A stretch of DNA of 64,000 bases from Ypsolopha sequella (taxonomy: Eukaryota; Arthropoda; Insecta; Lepidoptera; Ypsolophidae), in contig OW203987.1 of assembly GCA_934047225.1 (NCBI GenBank), positions 2,569,501 through 2,633,500 of the forward strand, in the 5' to 3' direction. Positions 39,835 through 52,475 of this stretch are shown piece by piece; the first letter of the stretch is position 1; the number at the start of each line of letters is the position of its first letter. A program made the position numbers and the translations under genes. Under the pieces are notes generated by a model that was not told the DNA's origin, ran no database searches, and saw only the letters and a list, made by a program, of their open reading frames with translations.

Positions 39835-41060
39835 AACAATCATTTATTAAATTAATTCGAAGTCTATTTCGGGATTTATTCTTGACAATATTTGGCTGAC
39901 TAAATACTCTTTCAACTTCACCGTTAATCATAGATAAAGCGAAAGAACAAAATTCTTTGAAAGGGTTGATACCAGCCGCATTCTTTGTATAATAAAACTT
40001 CAGACCAAAATGCGATTGTATTGTTCTTCTTTTTTCACGGCGGCACTAGGGTTATATTACTCCATTGCGTTTCTACTTTATTCATAATTTCATCTTCTTG
40101 GCCCATTTCCTGCACCAAATGTACGCACTTATCTCTGAATTGCTTTTCGTCTGCTACTGAAAATCTATTAGTATTTGTGATCTCTCTGAGCTTGTTTCCT
40201 ACTTTGAATCGTAAATAAGGATGTGGAACCAAAAAATCTTCCAGGTTATTAATTTCAAAAATATCAATTTTGTCTGGTGGGGTTGAGAACCCTTTTCCCA
40301 AGAGATTCAATGGCCATTATTAGGTTGTTTAATAATTTACTAGGGTCAATATTATTGGATTGGAAAATTTTCACAAGACCTTGCAAATGATCTAAAACAG
40401 AATGGATATATCTATATAACAAATATGCTTCATTTGTGTGATTTTGATATAGGTTGTAAAGTGTTTCTGCGCTATAACATTTTTCAGTATTTCTCGTGAG
40501 CTGGAAATGTAATTTTAATTCTATCTATTGATCAACACTTATTTCACTGCTAGTTCTATTGAAAGCCATCTTGTGGCACAGGCTTGAGTAATTTTTAATG
40601 ATTCTACATCAATTATTGTTAAATATAGATTTCTGTAGTCATTTTGTCTGTTTGACGACTCCGAGAATCAATTATATGTCTCCTGAACTAAAAATTCTAA
40701 AGGTCTTGGTAAGTGTTTGTCAGAAGCATGAGAAACTGCAAACTGGATGGAATGACAAGAACACTTGATGATAATAAGATGAGGTACATCCAATTTCAGT
40801 TTCTAGTATACTCCATTGTGTACTGCCGTCATAACATTTGCATTGTTTTTTGATATCTAGGCCATATGCCGAAAATGATTTTTTACTGCTTCTGTAATAC
40901 TTTCAGAACTCCTTTGTTTAATTCTGTTAGCGTAAGAAAGGAACTGTCGATCTCAAGAGATGTTTTGATAAAATATTGCACAACTATTCCTAATAACTTG
41001 GTTACACTTAAATCGGTGCTCTCGTCAGGCAATAAGCTTTATGGTCCATCTCCAATACAA
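39835..41060 (-). pseudogene. hAT-like transposase (DUF4371 type) remnant
   Basis: Fragments in order along the minus strand: PDESTDLSVTKLLGIVVQYF with SSFLTLTELNKGVLKVLQ (start of the RNase H-like core, first Asp in DEST); PHLIIIKCSCHSIQFAVSHA; RQNDYRNLYL; ACATRWLSIELAVK; LYNLYQNHTNEAYLLYRYIH; SLGKGFSTPPDKIDIFEINN; and the hAT dimerisation end VERVFSQPNIVKNKSRNRLR. This order matches insect DUF4371/ZMYM-like hAT proteins. The amino zinc finger is missing and many stops and shifts are present. The only long frame is 40035-40310. Confidence 0.78.
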
Positions 41061-41144
41061 TTTTCAAGGAGAAAAGTATAACGTGGCGCTAGCACATTCT
41101 TAATAACTGCGGTGCACTTGGTTCGGTGAAGTTTAATTTCGTTT

Positions 41145-41414
41145 ATGAATTCATTTTTGAAAATGAAAATTAAATGCAACACCAACATTCTGAGAAAACG
41201 CGCAGCATACATAGAAACATCAGAGCGAACACGTTGCCAGGTGACAAGGGGCTGTTCTCAAGGAGGAGTGTTGTCACCGTTGCTCTGGGTGGCGGTCATC
41301 AATGACCTCCTTATAGAACTTAACAAGGATGGTTTTTGCACGGTAGACTATGCAGATGACCTAGTCATCATGATATCGGGTCTCTTCGAAGGAACGCTAT
41401 GCAGTAAGATGTAA
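41145..41414 (+). pseudogene. LINE reverse transcriptase fragment (R1/jockey-like)
   Basis: A short open frame holds VTRGCSQGGVLSPLLWVAVI, the GxPQG block with Ser for Pro, and the catalytic VDYADDLVIM block. Both flanks are cut: a piggyBac fragment starts immediately downstream. The YADD motif and the QGGVLSPLLW signature make this a non-LTR RT. Confidence 0.85.
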
Positions 41415-41690
41415 GGGGCGCTGCGGAAAATTATTTAAATTGTGCTGTATACCTGGATACACTTACAAAATAAGTGTATATGCAGGAAAAAACCTCGAAA
41501 CCACAAATACTGCCCCATACAATGTGGTAATGAGTTTTTACAGAGACATTTTAAATAAAGGTCATACCCTTTATACCGACAACTGGTATGCAAGTGTCGA
41601 ATTAGCCAGAGCCTTGCTAGATAACGAAACACATTTCGTCGGGACAATCAAAATAGAAGACATCTGCTTAAAAAAAGCAGAAAATGTGAT
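41415..41690 (+). pseudogene. piggyBac transposase fragment
   Basis: LCCIPGYTYKISVYAGK, YNVVMSFYRDILNKGHTLYT and DNWYASVELARALLDN then THFVGTIK match the central catalytic part of piggyBac transposases, including the Asp of YTDNWY. The fragment of about 85 residues is cut on both sides. No TTAA-bounded ends are seen. Confidence 0.85.
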
Positions 41691-42230
41691 TACATATGTC
41701 TTTTCTTTTCTCTGCTCTTGATATATTTTTTCCTCTTGATGTTTCTCGTACTCTTTTTTTAAATCATCATTTGGCGAAAGTTTACATGCTGTGCAAAAAT
41801 CGCACAGTTCTTTTTAGGGTTCATGAATTAAAAATCTGGTATCTTTGAAATTTTGAAAAAGTTGCAATATTTGCCCCATAATATTTCATTTTTTTTTTTG
41901 GGTTTTCACAAAATCTTAAAAGGTCTTTGTCAAAGTTCTACCAGGGGGTATTTTTTCACAAGACGATATTGCTCTTGTGTAATGAGACTCAACTCGTTGA
42001 ATTGAATCAATGAAGTTCTTGATGTCACTGACCAACGACTGAGTTTTTTATGATTATCATGTTTACCACTTTCTCTTTAGCCATAAAATGATATTCATCG
42101 TATTTTTTTTTACTGTACGTAGCATTCTGTCGGATATGTCAAACGTTTTAATAAAAAAAGTTTTACAAACCCTCTGTTTCTTACCATCGAAAAAAAATAT
42201 TATGCAATATTATTTCAATGTTGTATCTGG
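41690..42230 (-). pseudogene. Family A fragment
   Basis: Leftward frames give RVCKTFFIKTFDISDRMLRT, KKKYDEYHFMAKEK, then TRFLIHEP with KELCDFCTACKLSPNDD (the DQCDxC-like cysteine block) and LKKEYEKHQEEKIYQEQRKE. The order matches family A between its middle and carboxy half. Frameshifts and stops are frequent. It abuts the piggyBac fragment at about 41690. Confidence 0.6.
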
Positions 42231-42429
42231 CTGTCGATCGCAAATGGATTGTTAACAAGAACCTTATTATTTACCCATAGCACATACTTTAGTTTGGCAA
42301 AGCGGAGGTCCAGTTGTAGTGGTTGCCGGGTTCTTCATGTAAACAACAATTTTTTTTTTTGCTCTTTGCTTGTTTCTGCGGGTACACAGGGAAAATAATT
42401 TTACGGCAATCTCAACTATTGTTTTTTTT

Positions 42430-43580
42430 TTTTAAGATGTCTAAATACTCTAACATAAACATGTATTATCAAAACGTACGGGAACTCCGTACCAAATCCC
42501 ACAATTTCTTACATTAAGTATTAAATAATGATAATGATATAATATGCCTAACTGAATCATGGCTTAAAGATGGTTTTTTGGACAGAGAATATTTTGACCG
42601 TAGATATGACGTGTTTCGGTGTGATTGCAATGCCTCCGCGACATCGATATGGATCTCCATACCCATCAAAATGTGGTACAACACCGTGACACATTAACTA
42701 CTTTTCTCTATGAAATAAATAGTGTTATTATTAGGTACCTTTTGCTCCTCGGGGACTTTAACATTTCTAATGCACTTTGGGTTCAGGATAATTATGGATC
42801 TTACTGTACGGATAAGATAAGGATGTCTGCTTAATTACCGACTTTTTAATTATTTCTAATTTGAAACAGTACAATGGTATTTTAAATCACTTTGGCAAAA
42901 TTTTAGACTTGGTTATTTGCAATAAAACTTGTAGTAAAGTGAATGGATGCCTTAGCCCCCCTAACTCATGAAGATTTATACCATAGATCCATTGATTTTT
43001 CCTCTGAATTTTCTCCAATTTTACTTCTTAAACCTAGATAATCTTATATCCGACAATTTAAAGCGGCAAATTGTTCTGAAATAAAAAAAGAAATAACAAA
43101 ATCTGATTGGAAATCTATTTTATCTGTTGGATGTGTTAACGAAAGCGTCCCCACGTTCTATAATGTACTAGATGTCATAACTGACAGGCATGTTGCCTAT
43201 AGTGGTTGTAACAAAGAACAAGTATCCAATTTGGTATACAAAACCACTAATAAAAATCTTAAAAGAAAAAAGAAATTTCATAAAAAATTGAAAATTTATG
43301 GCTGAATAGGTGATTATTTGACATTTTCTACTCTGCAAAAAAAAGCAGAATTAGAGAGAGTGTCACAAAAATTACGTTAACTATGCAGAGAGGAAAATGA
43401 AAGAGGATCCTACATATTTCTGGACTTATGTCAAAAGTATGACTTCACATAATGATATACCTCAGAAAATGAAGTACGGCGATATAACTACCACTGATGG
43501 TAAACATGCCTATATGATCTATGTCCCCGCTGACATCTTAGAAGTTGAGTCTGGATCGCAACAGCTGATAAGTACCTAGT
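42430..43580 (+). pseudogene. LINE 5' region: endonuclease, decayed
   Basis: From ATG 42437: MSKYSNINMYYQNVRELRTK, DIICLTESWLKDGFLDREYF and, in another frame, LLLGDFNISNALWV (the GDFN box) are APE endonuclease motifs. Later pieces (MKEDPTYFWTYVKSMTSHND, MKYGDITTTDGKHA) match the linker before RT in CR1/jockey-type LINEs. RT itself is absent. Its 3' end is replaced by a family A copy at about 43600. Confidence 0.75.
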
Positions 43581-43599
43581 ATGATCTGCATGATCTTTT

Positions 43600-45060
43600 T
43601 ATTAATTATTGTATTCGACATTTTACAGACGCTCAAGAACGCGTATCTGCTAATCTAGAGAATAAAGTAGAAAACAATAGGGAAAGACCAGTTTGTGGTA
43701 AGTACTAACGGCGAATATTCCAAATAAAATTGTTCTAAGACGCAGGCTTATGTACTAAATAAGATATTTCTTTTTTTTTTAGGAATATTCAGTACCTTAT
43801 TTCAAAACTCAATTTGTTTCGAAGGTATATCAGAGCTAGAAGATACAAACAATAATTTAATGGAAGTTAATACAGATGAAATTGCACCGTCAGGACTTAG
43901 TTACTCTTTAAAACCAGCTGACAGAAATATTTTATTAGGTATTTCCTACAAAATTCCCTCTGCTGTTAGTGAAGATCCTGCAACGTCGCATCCTTTAATT
44001 GAAACAAATTCGTTTACTGGAAGTTCAACTGCATCTGCAAAACAGCACCGAAAGTTGATTTTATAGCTTCTCCGACCATGCTTTACATAAATAAAGATTA
44101 TGACTTGAACAGTGTTTCCGAATTGGAGGGTATTCTAGAAGCATTTGAAGAATCTGTAACTGAGAATAGGGAAAGATTATGAGAAAATCACGATGAGGCT
44201 TAAGATGATATTGATGAAAATGAAATCAACAATGAAGAGCAAATGGAAGAAATAGTGCAGAAAATGTGTCCCACAATAAAATAGTGAAAGTAATAGAGCA
44301 CTAGCAAGAAAGAGATCAAAGAATGAAGATTCATGGAATGATAACAAAAACAAACTGCAAAAAAAATCTTTCGATAACGCAACAAGTCGTTCACACAGAA
44401 CTAGACAAACTAGAAAGTAATGTAACAGATTTTAGAGTAATCCGGATAATCCATTAAAGAGACTGTCCGATGTTGCAGAGATAGGTATCATTGAACATAT
44501 AAACGAATTCGAAACTGTAGAAGCACATTATGTAAGAAAAGATAGTCAAAAACTTTACCTAGATGAAACTTAAAACATCTCAAAAATATACAGATTGTAT
44601 TTGGATTGGAAAAAACAGAAACCCGAATATAACACAAGTTCAACTACAGCTTTCATAAACCAAAAAAAGATCAATGCGACTTTTGCCATATGTACAAATA
44701 TGCTGATGATGGAAGAAAGACTGAACTCCAAGAAGATTTTGAAAAACACATAAATTCAAAAAATAACATACGAAAGTACATCTTTTGACAGTACAACAAG
44801 CGTTGTGGCCTGTTTTGACTAAGAGAAAGTGTTAAATATTCCTCAGTCAGAAGTCGGACCGTTCCATAACAAACGCCTGTGTACAATTTCACTGTTTTTG
44901 ACATTCTGGAAAATTAGGGTTATTGTTTTGTATGGCATCATTAAATCGCAAAAAGAGGTGCAATAGAAATTGCAAGTTGTTTGTGGTGCTATATCAAAAG
45001 CCAAGTTGACGCGGGAAAACGCAAAATTTCAATTAGATGACTGAATTTTTTCCATCTATG
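43600..45060 (+). pseudogene. Family A, nearly full-length but decayed
   Basis: An acidic amino region (SVSELEGILEAFEESVTEN; DDIDENEINNEEQMEEIVQK), then ARKRSKNEDSWNDNKNKLQK (the basic KW-like block). The middle is largely lost, then FETVEAHYVRKDSQKLYLDE, KIYRLYLDWKKQKPEYNTSS, a cysteine block (TFAICTNMLMMEER region), VLNIPQSEVGPFHNKRLCT and IEIASCLWCYIKSQVD. Several stops and shifts occur. An intron-like ~90 bases (GTAAGTACTAACG...TTTTTTTTAG, 43698-43782) lies near the start. It gives the best view of the family's overall order in this window. Confidence 0.55.
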
Positions 45061-45560
45061 TTAAGGCCTTTTCTCATTAATGAGAAATATAACATGTCCT
45101 CATTTAATCTATGGTTAAATCTGACCATAGTTTCGACCAAAAATTTTCTGAGCGGCGAGTCGTAAAGGCTCCTTTTGTGAACATGCTCCATTTTTTTGGG
45201 TTCTCCTCTCTTTTAAAACTTCCATGTCTTGTAGGTACAGCCTAGCACTTTTTGCATAAAAAAGTGACCTGCTGAATGGAAAAAGGTTAGCATTTTTCCA
45301 ACTGTGGTTAGGTGGAGCTCCCAATCACCCATCCTTTCCGCTTCAATGAATTGCTTCAGTAGCGTGGTCATCCGAAAATACTGCACTCAGAGTTTTGAGG
45401 TTGGTCCATTTTATTCTATTTTATCTAGGGCAGTTTTAAATTTGGCACTATAAATTTGAAAAATGTCATGGTCTTTGATGAGTAAGATTGATGACCTGTC
45501 ACTGTCACTGAGGATTTCAGCTTGTTCTTCGTCCGTCAACGGTGTGAGTTTTTGAAACTA
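45040..45560 (-). pseudogene. Family B fragment, region before the nuclease-like part
   Basis: Leftward frames: LTPLTDEEQAEILSDSDRSS, KLVQYFRMTTLLKQFIEAER with MGDWELHLTTVGKMLTFF, YAKSARLYLQDMEVLKERR and FTTRRSENFWSKLWSDLTID. I recall this order (ERxGxWxLHL, YAKSxHLYLQDM, RRSxKFWSGxWSDMxIEQ) from the amino third of the family whose carboxy parts lie at 17-22 kb. It overlaps the end of the family A copy on the other strand by a few bases. Stops and shifts are present. Confidence 0.6.
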
Positions 45561-46495
45561 CACTGGCTTGCTCCGCCCGAGTAAGAACTGAAAAATATAG
45601 GTTAGGTAGTTATGCATCCTCATGGCATTATCTCTATACAAGCTTAAAGTGCATAATTGCAGTTCAAAGTCAATTGCAGTCGAAAGACACGAACATTGGT
45701 CTTAAGCGTGTACAGTGAGCGTCGTTTACGCGAGTGTAGAAAAATCAAACCTACCAAATAATTAAGTTAACAGTGGCAGACGGCGAGGACTTAAAAGGCG
45801 ATTGAACCAGCAGCTTTAAGCAGCAGGATATGGCGAGCGGAGTGTGAGTAAACCTTTTCGCATTCCTGTCTCTCGCAATCTTTTCCCGTTTGGTTACAAA
45901 ATTAGTTTTTAAAATTCAGACAAAAGTACTGAAATATAGTGTGATTTTCATATAGAGTACTAAATAGACTCTATATATATTAAGAATTAAGTAGAATAAG
46001 TTTTAAAATTGAAGGGAAATTTGAATAATCTTAATTTTAAATATAGATAGGTTATGAAAACAAAGGCAAAAACAATAAAAACATTCCTTCGTCATATTAC
46101 TTAGCTTTGTTACCTACTTTCACAAAAAGGAAGTAAAAGAGTCCTAAGAATAAATTTTTTATAAATAAAATATTTTTTCTGCCGATTACGAATACGCAAA
46201 AAACGGGTATACCTTAAAGGTACAGAGAAAACAGAAAAAATTGCTGTTGACATTTGGTTGCCATAGATTAAATATCTGACATTAGCGATGCCAGAGATTT
46301 GAGTCGATTGTTTCGATTACTCTAATATTTCAATGATTCGATGAATGAATTGATGAATTCTAAGTCGATGAACAATCGACTAAATTATCACGCATTGCAT
46401 TGTAAAAGACAAAAGGAATGAAAGATTCCTGTACCTACACAAACGTAAGTTTTGGTCAAAACTTACGTTACGTTACCTATTACTAGGATAGGGGA
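45561..46495. other. No gene recognised
   Basis: AT-rich, with TCGATGA/GATTCGATG words at 46300-46380 and no coding frame. It may include the lost 5' end of the gypsy element that begins at about 46.5 kb, but no LTR is recognised. Confidence 0.45.
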
Positions 46496-46499
46496 CTCG

Positions 46500-47640
46500 G
46501 AACAATCTAAAAATGTCTCGATTATTCAGTCGCGAACGCGAAGATATAAGTACGTGGGATCAATTACGCGCCCTCTTGGTGCAACATTTTGGAGACCCGC
46601 GGTCTGAAGAGTGTATAGCGATCACATTAGAGTCACTAAAAATAAAACCTGGCGAATCATACACCGATTTTTGTAGTAGAATTCACAAGTTAGAAGTGGA
46701 CTGTTTTCGAAAGTGAATTTGCTTGCTGATGAAGGCATCAAATCCGCAAAAATGATTATTTATAATAATTCCGCTTTAAATGTGTTCCTGTATAATTTAC
46801 CTGAGGACATGTTAAGAATTGTACGTTTGAAGGGATGTACCACACTTGAATCTGCATTAAGCATCGTAACCGAGGAAGTCAACTTCCAATTTCAATATAA
46901 TGCAAAAAATAATAAAAATAAATAAGCAACATATTCCACAACAGAACCCACCAATCTCACAAATTACTAACCCAAATCAAAATGCAAATCAGATGCAAGG
47001 ATTTAAATTTGGAAATAATCCCACCGGATTTAAACTTAACTTAGCAGAGATTTAACGCACCTATTCCTAATCAGGGATTCAGATTCAATCAACAACCCCA
47101 AAATTTTAAATTTGGCATCCCCAATCAACAACCCAATTATAGCCCAACTATGCCCCAACAACAAAACTTCAGATTTGGCATTCCAAATCAGCAAAACAAT
47201 TTTAGGTTTGGTATACCGAACCAACAGTTTCGTCCACCCATGAACAATTTTAACAACCGCCCACAATTTGACGGAAATCAAAATAAATTCAAATTTGGAA
47301 TTCCCCAAAATACTCAAGGTCAAAAACCCATAACCACAGATGTGTCTATGCGCACAGCAGCCCCTCTTCGCCAAAATATGTTGCAGGATAATACGTATTT
47401 TATTCCAACGAATTAGATACTTACGAAAATTATCTGAACAATTACGCGGACTTTATGCCATGCTATGATGACGGATACTACGAATACAACCCTGAAGTGT
47501 ACGCGCTTTCGAAAGATTACAATACCCCTTCCTCTGAACCTGAAACTTACATACAGGACCGAAACTCTACTGAAACTGAAAATTTTCCCTTAGAGGCCTC
47601 ACAAACATATCACCGGAAATAATACATTTAAATTGCGACA
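46500..47640 (+). pseudogene. Gypsy gag with FGIPNQQ repeats
   Basis: Frame 46513-46716 starts in the capsid-like domain (ISTWDQLRALLVQHFGDPRS, LKIKPGESYTDFCSRI). After a frameshift at about 46715 it continues as NLLADEGIKSAKMIIYNN to VTEEVNFQFQYNAKNNKNK. A stop precedes a Gln/Asn/Pro-rich region with repeated FRFGIPNQQ / FKFGIPNQQ units (47090-47330), where CCHC knuckles would usually be. The end has DTYENYLNNYADFMPCYDDG. The amino terminus and LTR are absent. Loss of knuckles in favour of repeats is typical of some 17.6/297-like gypsy clades. Confidence 0.78.
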
Positions 47641-47669
47641 GTATTTTAAAATAACCGCACAAAAATATC

Positions 47670-49458
47670 CCCGAAATTGGAGCCCGTTTCATGATAGATA
47701 CTGGCAGTACCCGGTCTTTTATAAGCTCCGAATTAACCGAAAAATATTTGACCATTTTTAAATTCGAAGAACCCTTCGAGTTCATCAGTACACACGCTAA
47801 AAGCCAACATAACGAAGCGATTTACATTCCCTTGGTAAAAACGTTTAAAAGCACACTCAAACATAAATTCTATGTATACGACGTAGACAAAAGATACGAC
47901 GGCCTTATTGGTTCAGACTTATTAAAACAACCAGGCGCAACAATTGATATGGAACACCAATTGTTGAAAACGCGTGACACATGTATACCTATTATATACA
48001 ACCCACCTCACGAAATTAACCTTGACCCTCAAACAGAAACACGCGTAAAAATCCCCACGGATTTACAAAATGGTTAGGCGATAATGGACTTTATGGATTT
48101 TGATAGTGGAATTCGCATGCCCAGTGCGATAGTGAATTGTATCGATTTATTCGCACAGACCATCATACAGAACACAACAAATGAAGTAGTAAATATAACA
48201 TTTCCAGAACCCATACATGTAACAAAACATGATATATTGCTACAATTCTATGGAACCAGATGATAAAAATTGCGAGATAGATGATTTACTCAAACAAATT
48301 TTATCCAAATTACGATTAGATCATGCAAATAAAGAAGAACGTGTCGCCATACAAAAACTTTGTTACGAGTATCGAGACATATTTTACTGCGACCGAATAC
48401 CACTCACGTTTACAAATCAAGTAAAACATCAGATTAGAACGAAAGATGAGGACTCAATTTATATAAGACCGTATAGACATTCCCCCTCACAAAACGAAGA
48501 AATTCAGCGACAGGTAGATAAACTTCTCAAGGATAACGTAATAACAGAATCACATTATCCGTGGAGTGCACCCGTCCGCTTAGACCCAAAAAAATAGACG
48601 CGTCAGGCGAAACTAAATTCAGAATGGTAATAGATTACAGGCGTTTGAACGAGATCAATTGATGATCGTTACCCGTTACCAAATATTACAGAACTCTTTG
48701 ATAAGTTAGGTAAGTCAACATACTTCTCTACAATTGACTTGGCGTGCGGGTACCATCAATTGAAGTAGAACCCGCCGACCGACTCAAAACCGCCTTCACC
48801 GCACAGTTAGGACACTTTGAATTCACTTCGGGTTAAAGACAGCACCCGCTACGTTTAAAAGGGCCATGGATAATGTCCTCCGCGGCCTTCAGGGTATCCA
48901 TTGTATGGTCTATCTCGACGATATCATCATCTATTCTAGTAGCCTGCAAGATCACATAGACAAACTCCGAAAAGTATTTGATAGACTTAGAGAAACAAAT
49001 TTAAAGGTAACCTTAGACAAATGTGAATTTCTTAGGACAGAAGTGCTGTATTTAGGACACGTCATCACCAGACGGTCTCAAACTGAACGACGACACAATC
49101 CGGGCATTTTTACACTTTCCCCTTCCAAAATCTGTAACAGTAATCAAAAGTTTTCTTGGTCTAGTCGGTTACTATAGAAAGTTCATAAAAGATTTTTCCA
49201 AAATCACTCAACCTATGACATCATGACTTAAAAAAAGAAATAAAATCGAATTCACAACTGAATATGTATCCGCTTTTCAAAAATGCAAAGAGTTATTAGT
49301 AAACGCTCCACTTTTGAAATTCCCTGACTTTGAAAAACCTTTCATTTTAACCACGGACGCGTCCAATCATGCCCTTGGTGCAGTTCTCTCCCAAGGACCT
49401 GTAGGGTCCGATAAGCCAGTGGCGTATGCTAGTAGGACACTCAATGATAATATAAAAT
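47670..49458 (+). pseudogene. Gypsy protease, reverse transcriptase and RNase H start
   Basis: Protease at 47691: MIDTGSTRSFIS with the usual DTGS, and YDGLIGSDLLKQPGATI. A stop at 48076 is followed by linker and RT: VKHQIRTKDEDSIYIRPYRH, VITESHYPWSAPV, then frameshifted DASGETKFRMVIDYRRLNEI, RYPLPNITELFDKLGKSTYF, LKTAPATFKRAMDNVLRGLQ, the catalytic MVYLDDIIIYS, and GLVGYYRKFIKDFSKITQPM. The RNase H start [20 protein letters not shown] leads to [11 protein letters not shown], where the element is cut at 49458. I count at least five lesions. Confidence 0.88.
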
Positions 49459-49808
49459 AATATAATTTTTGGCAACTTTGAACTACTCGGCTGTGGTGGA
49501 GTCTGCTTTGTCCATTGAACTGACTTTTCAATATCAACAAGTTCAGCAAGTAAGTCGTCTGCCTCAATCTCCTCTTGGACGGTTTCACTAATTAAGTTCT
49601 GAGATATATCGGCACTTGATTGTAAATAGCATTTACTTTCAGCACGCAGCCTCTCACTGTAATTTCTCAACATATGTTGTAGTTTGCAGATAGTTGGTAA
49701 GTCGACTTCTACCGTGTTAGATTGTTGAATTACTTCCGTAGCTTCGGTCATATTTTTGAGTAATTTTTCTTGTCTCGCAGTTAGTCGGGTTAGACTAGCC
49801 ACATCCAT
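49455..49808 (-). pseudogene. BEL gag-like amino fragment
   Basis: From ATG 49808: MDVASLTRLTARQEKLLKNM, CKLQHMLRNYSERLRAESKC, VQEEIEADDLLAELVDIEKS. This alpha-helical, coiled-coil-like frame of ~115 residues resembles the DUF1759 amino part of BEL gag. The frame then crosses the junction into antisense gypsy RNase H. Assignment rests on style and spacing, not on a diagnostic motif. Confidence 0.4.
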
Positions 49809-49819
49809 CTTAAAGTCTC

Positions 49820-51390
49820 AGTCTCTATTAACGGCTGAACTAGAACGCCTGATGGAGAAATATTTTGACAGCTTGCCGGCGTTTGAGTTTGAAAACCCTT
49901 GAATACCTCGAACTGTTTTGTTTGCCCTGTTTGTCGTAACCTGTAACCACATTCATGCTATTTTAACCATTCATCTCATCACTGATTACTGCAAATCGTA
50001 TTTAGCGGAGTTTTGAAATCTCAAAAAAAAAAAGGATTTTACAAGATCATTTATAGATACATTTTATCTAAGATACACCGATACTTGCCTGACGATTTTA
50101 TATATTTATACGAAGGGTTTTCCGCAGTTGGATATTCACTGTATAAACGTATTTTACGAAATCATTCACCACTATCACTAGCAATTTACACAGAATTTTC
50201 ACTTTTCAACACAAACATAACAAAAACAAGAAAAACCATAGACACACATAAATATATTTTTTTGTAATTTTATGGCCTGGTTACAAATACCTTTTGGCCA
50301 GCATTATCCGTATCGGAAAAATAAGGCCATGTTCAGATTAACTCTGAACCAGTTATAAATAAAACAACGAATGAAATACCTATATACTTTTATTCTTTAA
50401 GATACATTAAATATAAGAATATCAGTTAAGAAAGCTACTTTATCCCTTAAATCGTGCACAGACATAAATATCATTAAATATCTGTGTATCAGAGCAACAA
50501 CAGTAATAAAAAAAAAGTAGTAATGCTGCCAACTGAAAAATCTGCCAAATCTGGCGCTTTTAGCAGCTGCTCCACCAATTTCTGTCGCGATCTTCATTGT
50601 TAACCTGGGTTAAGGGTATATAATGAACACTGAGTATTCTCTCATCATGGTATTGCGACAGAATGGGTAAATCTTAATCAAGGAAATCATTGTCAGTTAC
50701 AGCCTGTACTCTGGCTGTGTCTTTTGAGTCATTTACGTCTTGTGTAAGAGCCACGGTAAGTGGTACGAAGCATTCTTAATAATAATCATTGCCCAGTTAA
50801 TTTGGGTTTAGTTAATGGAGCCACTGGCTACTGTGGTACGACCAGATCTTAGTCGTTTTGGTACTCCCATTAACTCGACGGTCATCACAACGACCTGCTT
50901 CGTTTTCTTACTCTTACGGGTAATTCCCCTCGTAGGGCCTGCCTCCATCCCCTTGCCCATTACCGAACCTTCACCTTATGACTCTCTGATAGGACATTAA
51001 CTTTTACCCTATCCTGATCAGCTATTACCTCTTAGCTGACTATGTTCTTATCAGCTGTTAACTACTAGCCGAAGTTGTCTGTTTATCATACTATATAACA
51101 CGGGTACGGGACAAGTAAATTCGACTTACCAACAATACTGTAGGCGATCAGCGTGCCAGGAATACTCTCCGCTCGATTCCACCGCGCGCCTTTTTTCTCA
51201 CCACCTCGTCCCGCCATCTTATCTTCTTTTTACCTTACCACAGACAATCATATTCATTTTTCTTAATATTGCCATACTAATAAATAAATACAGAAGGCAA
51301 CAAAACATGAGATTTCACTCACCTTTCTTAGTATAACGAAGTAATCGCAGTAATCCGCGACAAAATGCTCCATTTTTCTGTAATTTTTGT
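49820..51390. other. No gene recognised; possible BEL leader or LTR
   Basis: About 1.6 kb with no convincing coding frame. The part at 50600-51120 has LTR-like composition: direct CTTTTACCCTATCCTGATCA / GTTCTTATCAGCTGTTAACT words, and GGTATATAATGAACACTGAG at about 50617, which could be a TATA box. It lies to the right of the minus-strand BEL gag-like fragment, where a 5' LTR would be expected. No duplicate copy exists to define it. Confidence 0.3.
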
Positions 51391-51399
51391 TATTACTTG

Positions 51400-52475
51400 A
51401 CTTAATTAGTCGGCATTGTGGGGCTCGGTTAAATGTTCCACACCAAAATTTATACTCATCAATTCACCTTCATATATGAAATGACCTGTTAGGCCCATGT
51501 AGCTTCTTGTGTTGTGTGTGTCCGTCCATACATCCCCAGTTAAGCATATTGATTCCACCTCGAGAAGTTTTTCTTTGAATTGCAATGAAAGAACATCATA
51601 TTTACCATCTAGCATTTGGGTTATTGTAGATCGTGAAGGAGTTTTATACAATGGAACTGCTGTTTTCATGGGGTACTGGAATCCTTATTTTTCTACTGTA
51701 TTTAATGATAAACCATCTTTGGCGATCATGAACATAACAGCATTATTTAATTAATTGAACACGCTCATTTCCGTTCACTGAAATATAAAATATTGAAGAT
51801 ACAATATATATATATTTATATGTATATATATATACTAATGACAAAAAATTAATCCAATAAAACTCGGTCAGGCAATACCAGAAATTGTAACATAACAATA
51901 TAAATAATAAAAGAGCTCACCACCATACGCAGTAATATTATTAACGCATGAAGACATGGTCAGTTGGTTAAGCTTAGACTTGGGCTTTTCAAGTGTTGAT
52001 GATGACGATGAGGCCACACTTTCTGTATCAGAATTGTTGCAATCCTTTGACTTATTGAAACAAAAAAACATCATCATCGCCAACTTCCTGCAAAGAAAGG
52101 CCCTTGTTTCACTATTTATGCATTAAAATGTAAAGAGTAAAGAACAATCAAATATATAATTTCAAGATTATCTGTACTCTGTTAAACATGCATGCACTGA
52201 TAGGAATAGGTTATACATTATAGTTAGTTAGGAATAGGTAGTTAAAAAATATGGAACACACTTCAGTTTGTTTACTGCCACCACCAATGCCATCATTCAC
52301 CACCTGCTTACGTTGACTTGTTTTAACACTTGGATGTCTACGTAACAAATGGTTGCGTAAATTTGTAGTATTGCCACAAGTTTTGACTTCTATGTGACAG
52401 TACTTGCATATAGCATTCGAACCTTTTTTTATGAAGTGATTCCATGTATCACTTTTGCTTGACATTTCGTTTGAG
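51400..52475 (-). pseudogene. hAT transposase, BED-finger (ZBED) type, three exons
   Basis: Exon 1 (about 52475-52262) encodes a BED zinc finger: SDTWNHFIKKGSNAICKYCH, then LRNHLLRRHPS, the CxxC...HxxxxH pattern. Exon 2 (about 52090-51930) follows a TTTCTTTGCAG acceptor and holds a Ser-rich linker. Exon 3 (about 51770-51406, after TATATTTCAG) has MIAKDGLSLNTVEK, KTAVPLYKTPSRSTITQMLD, KEKLLEVESICLTGDVWTDT (usual catalytic Asp context TDxWT) and SYMGLTGHFI, then stops at 51406. The rest of the transposase is missing. One stop lies in exon 3 before GFQYPMK. Confidence 0.82.

Noticed and set aside
47036..47374. 112-codon minus-strand frame
   Set aside because: Mirror of the FGIPNQQ repeats of the gypsy gag; periodic by construction.
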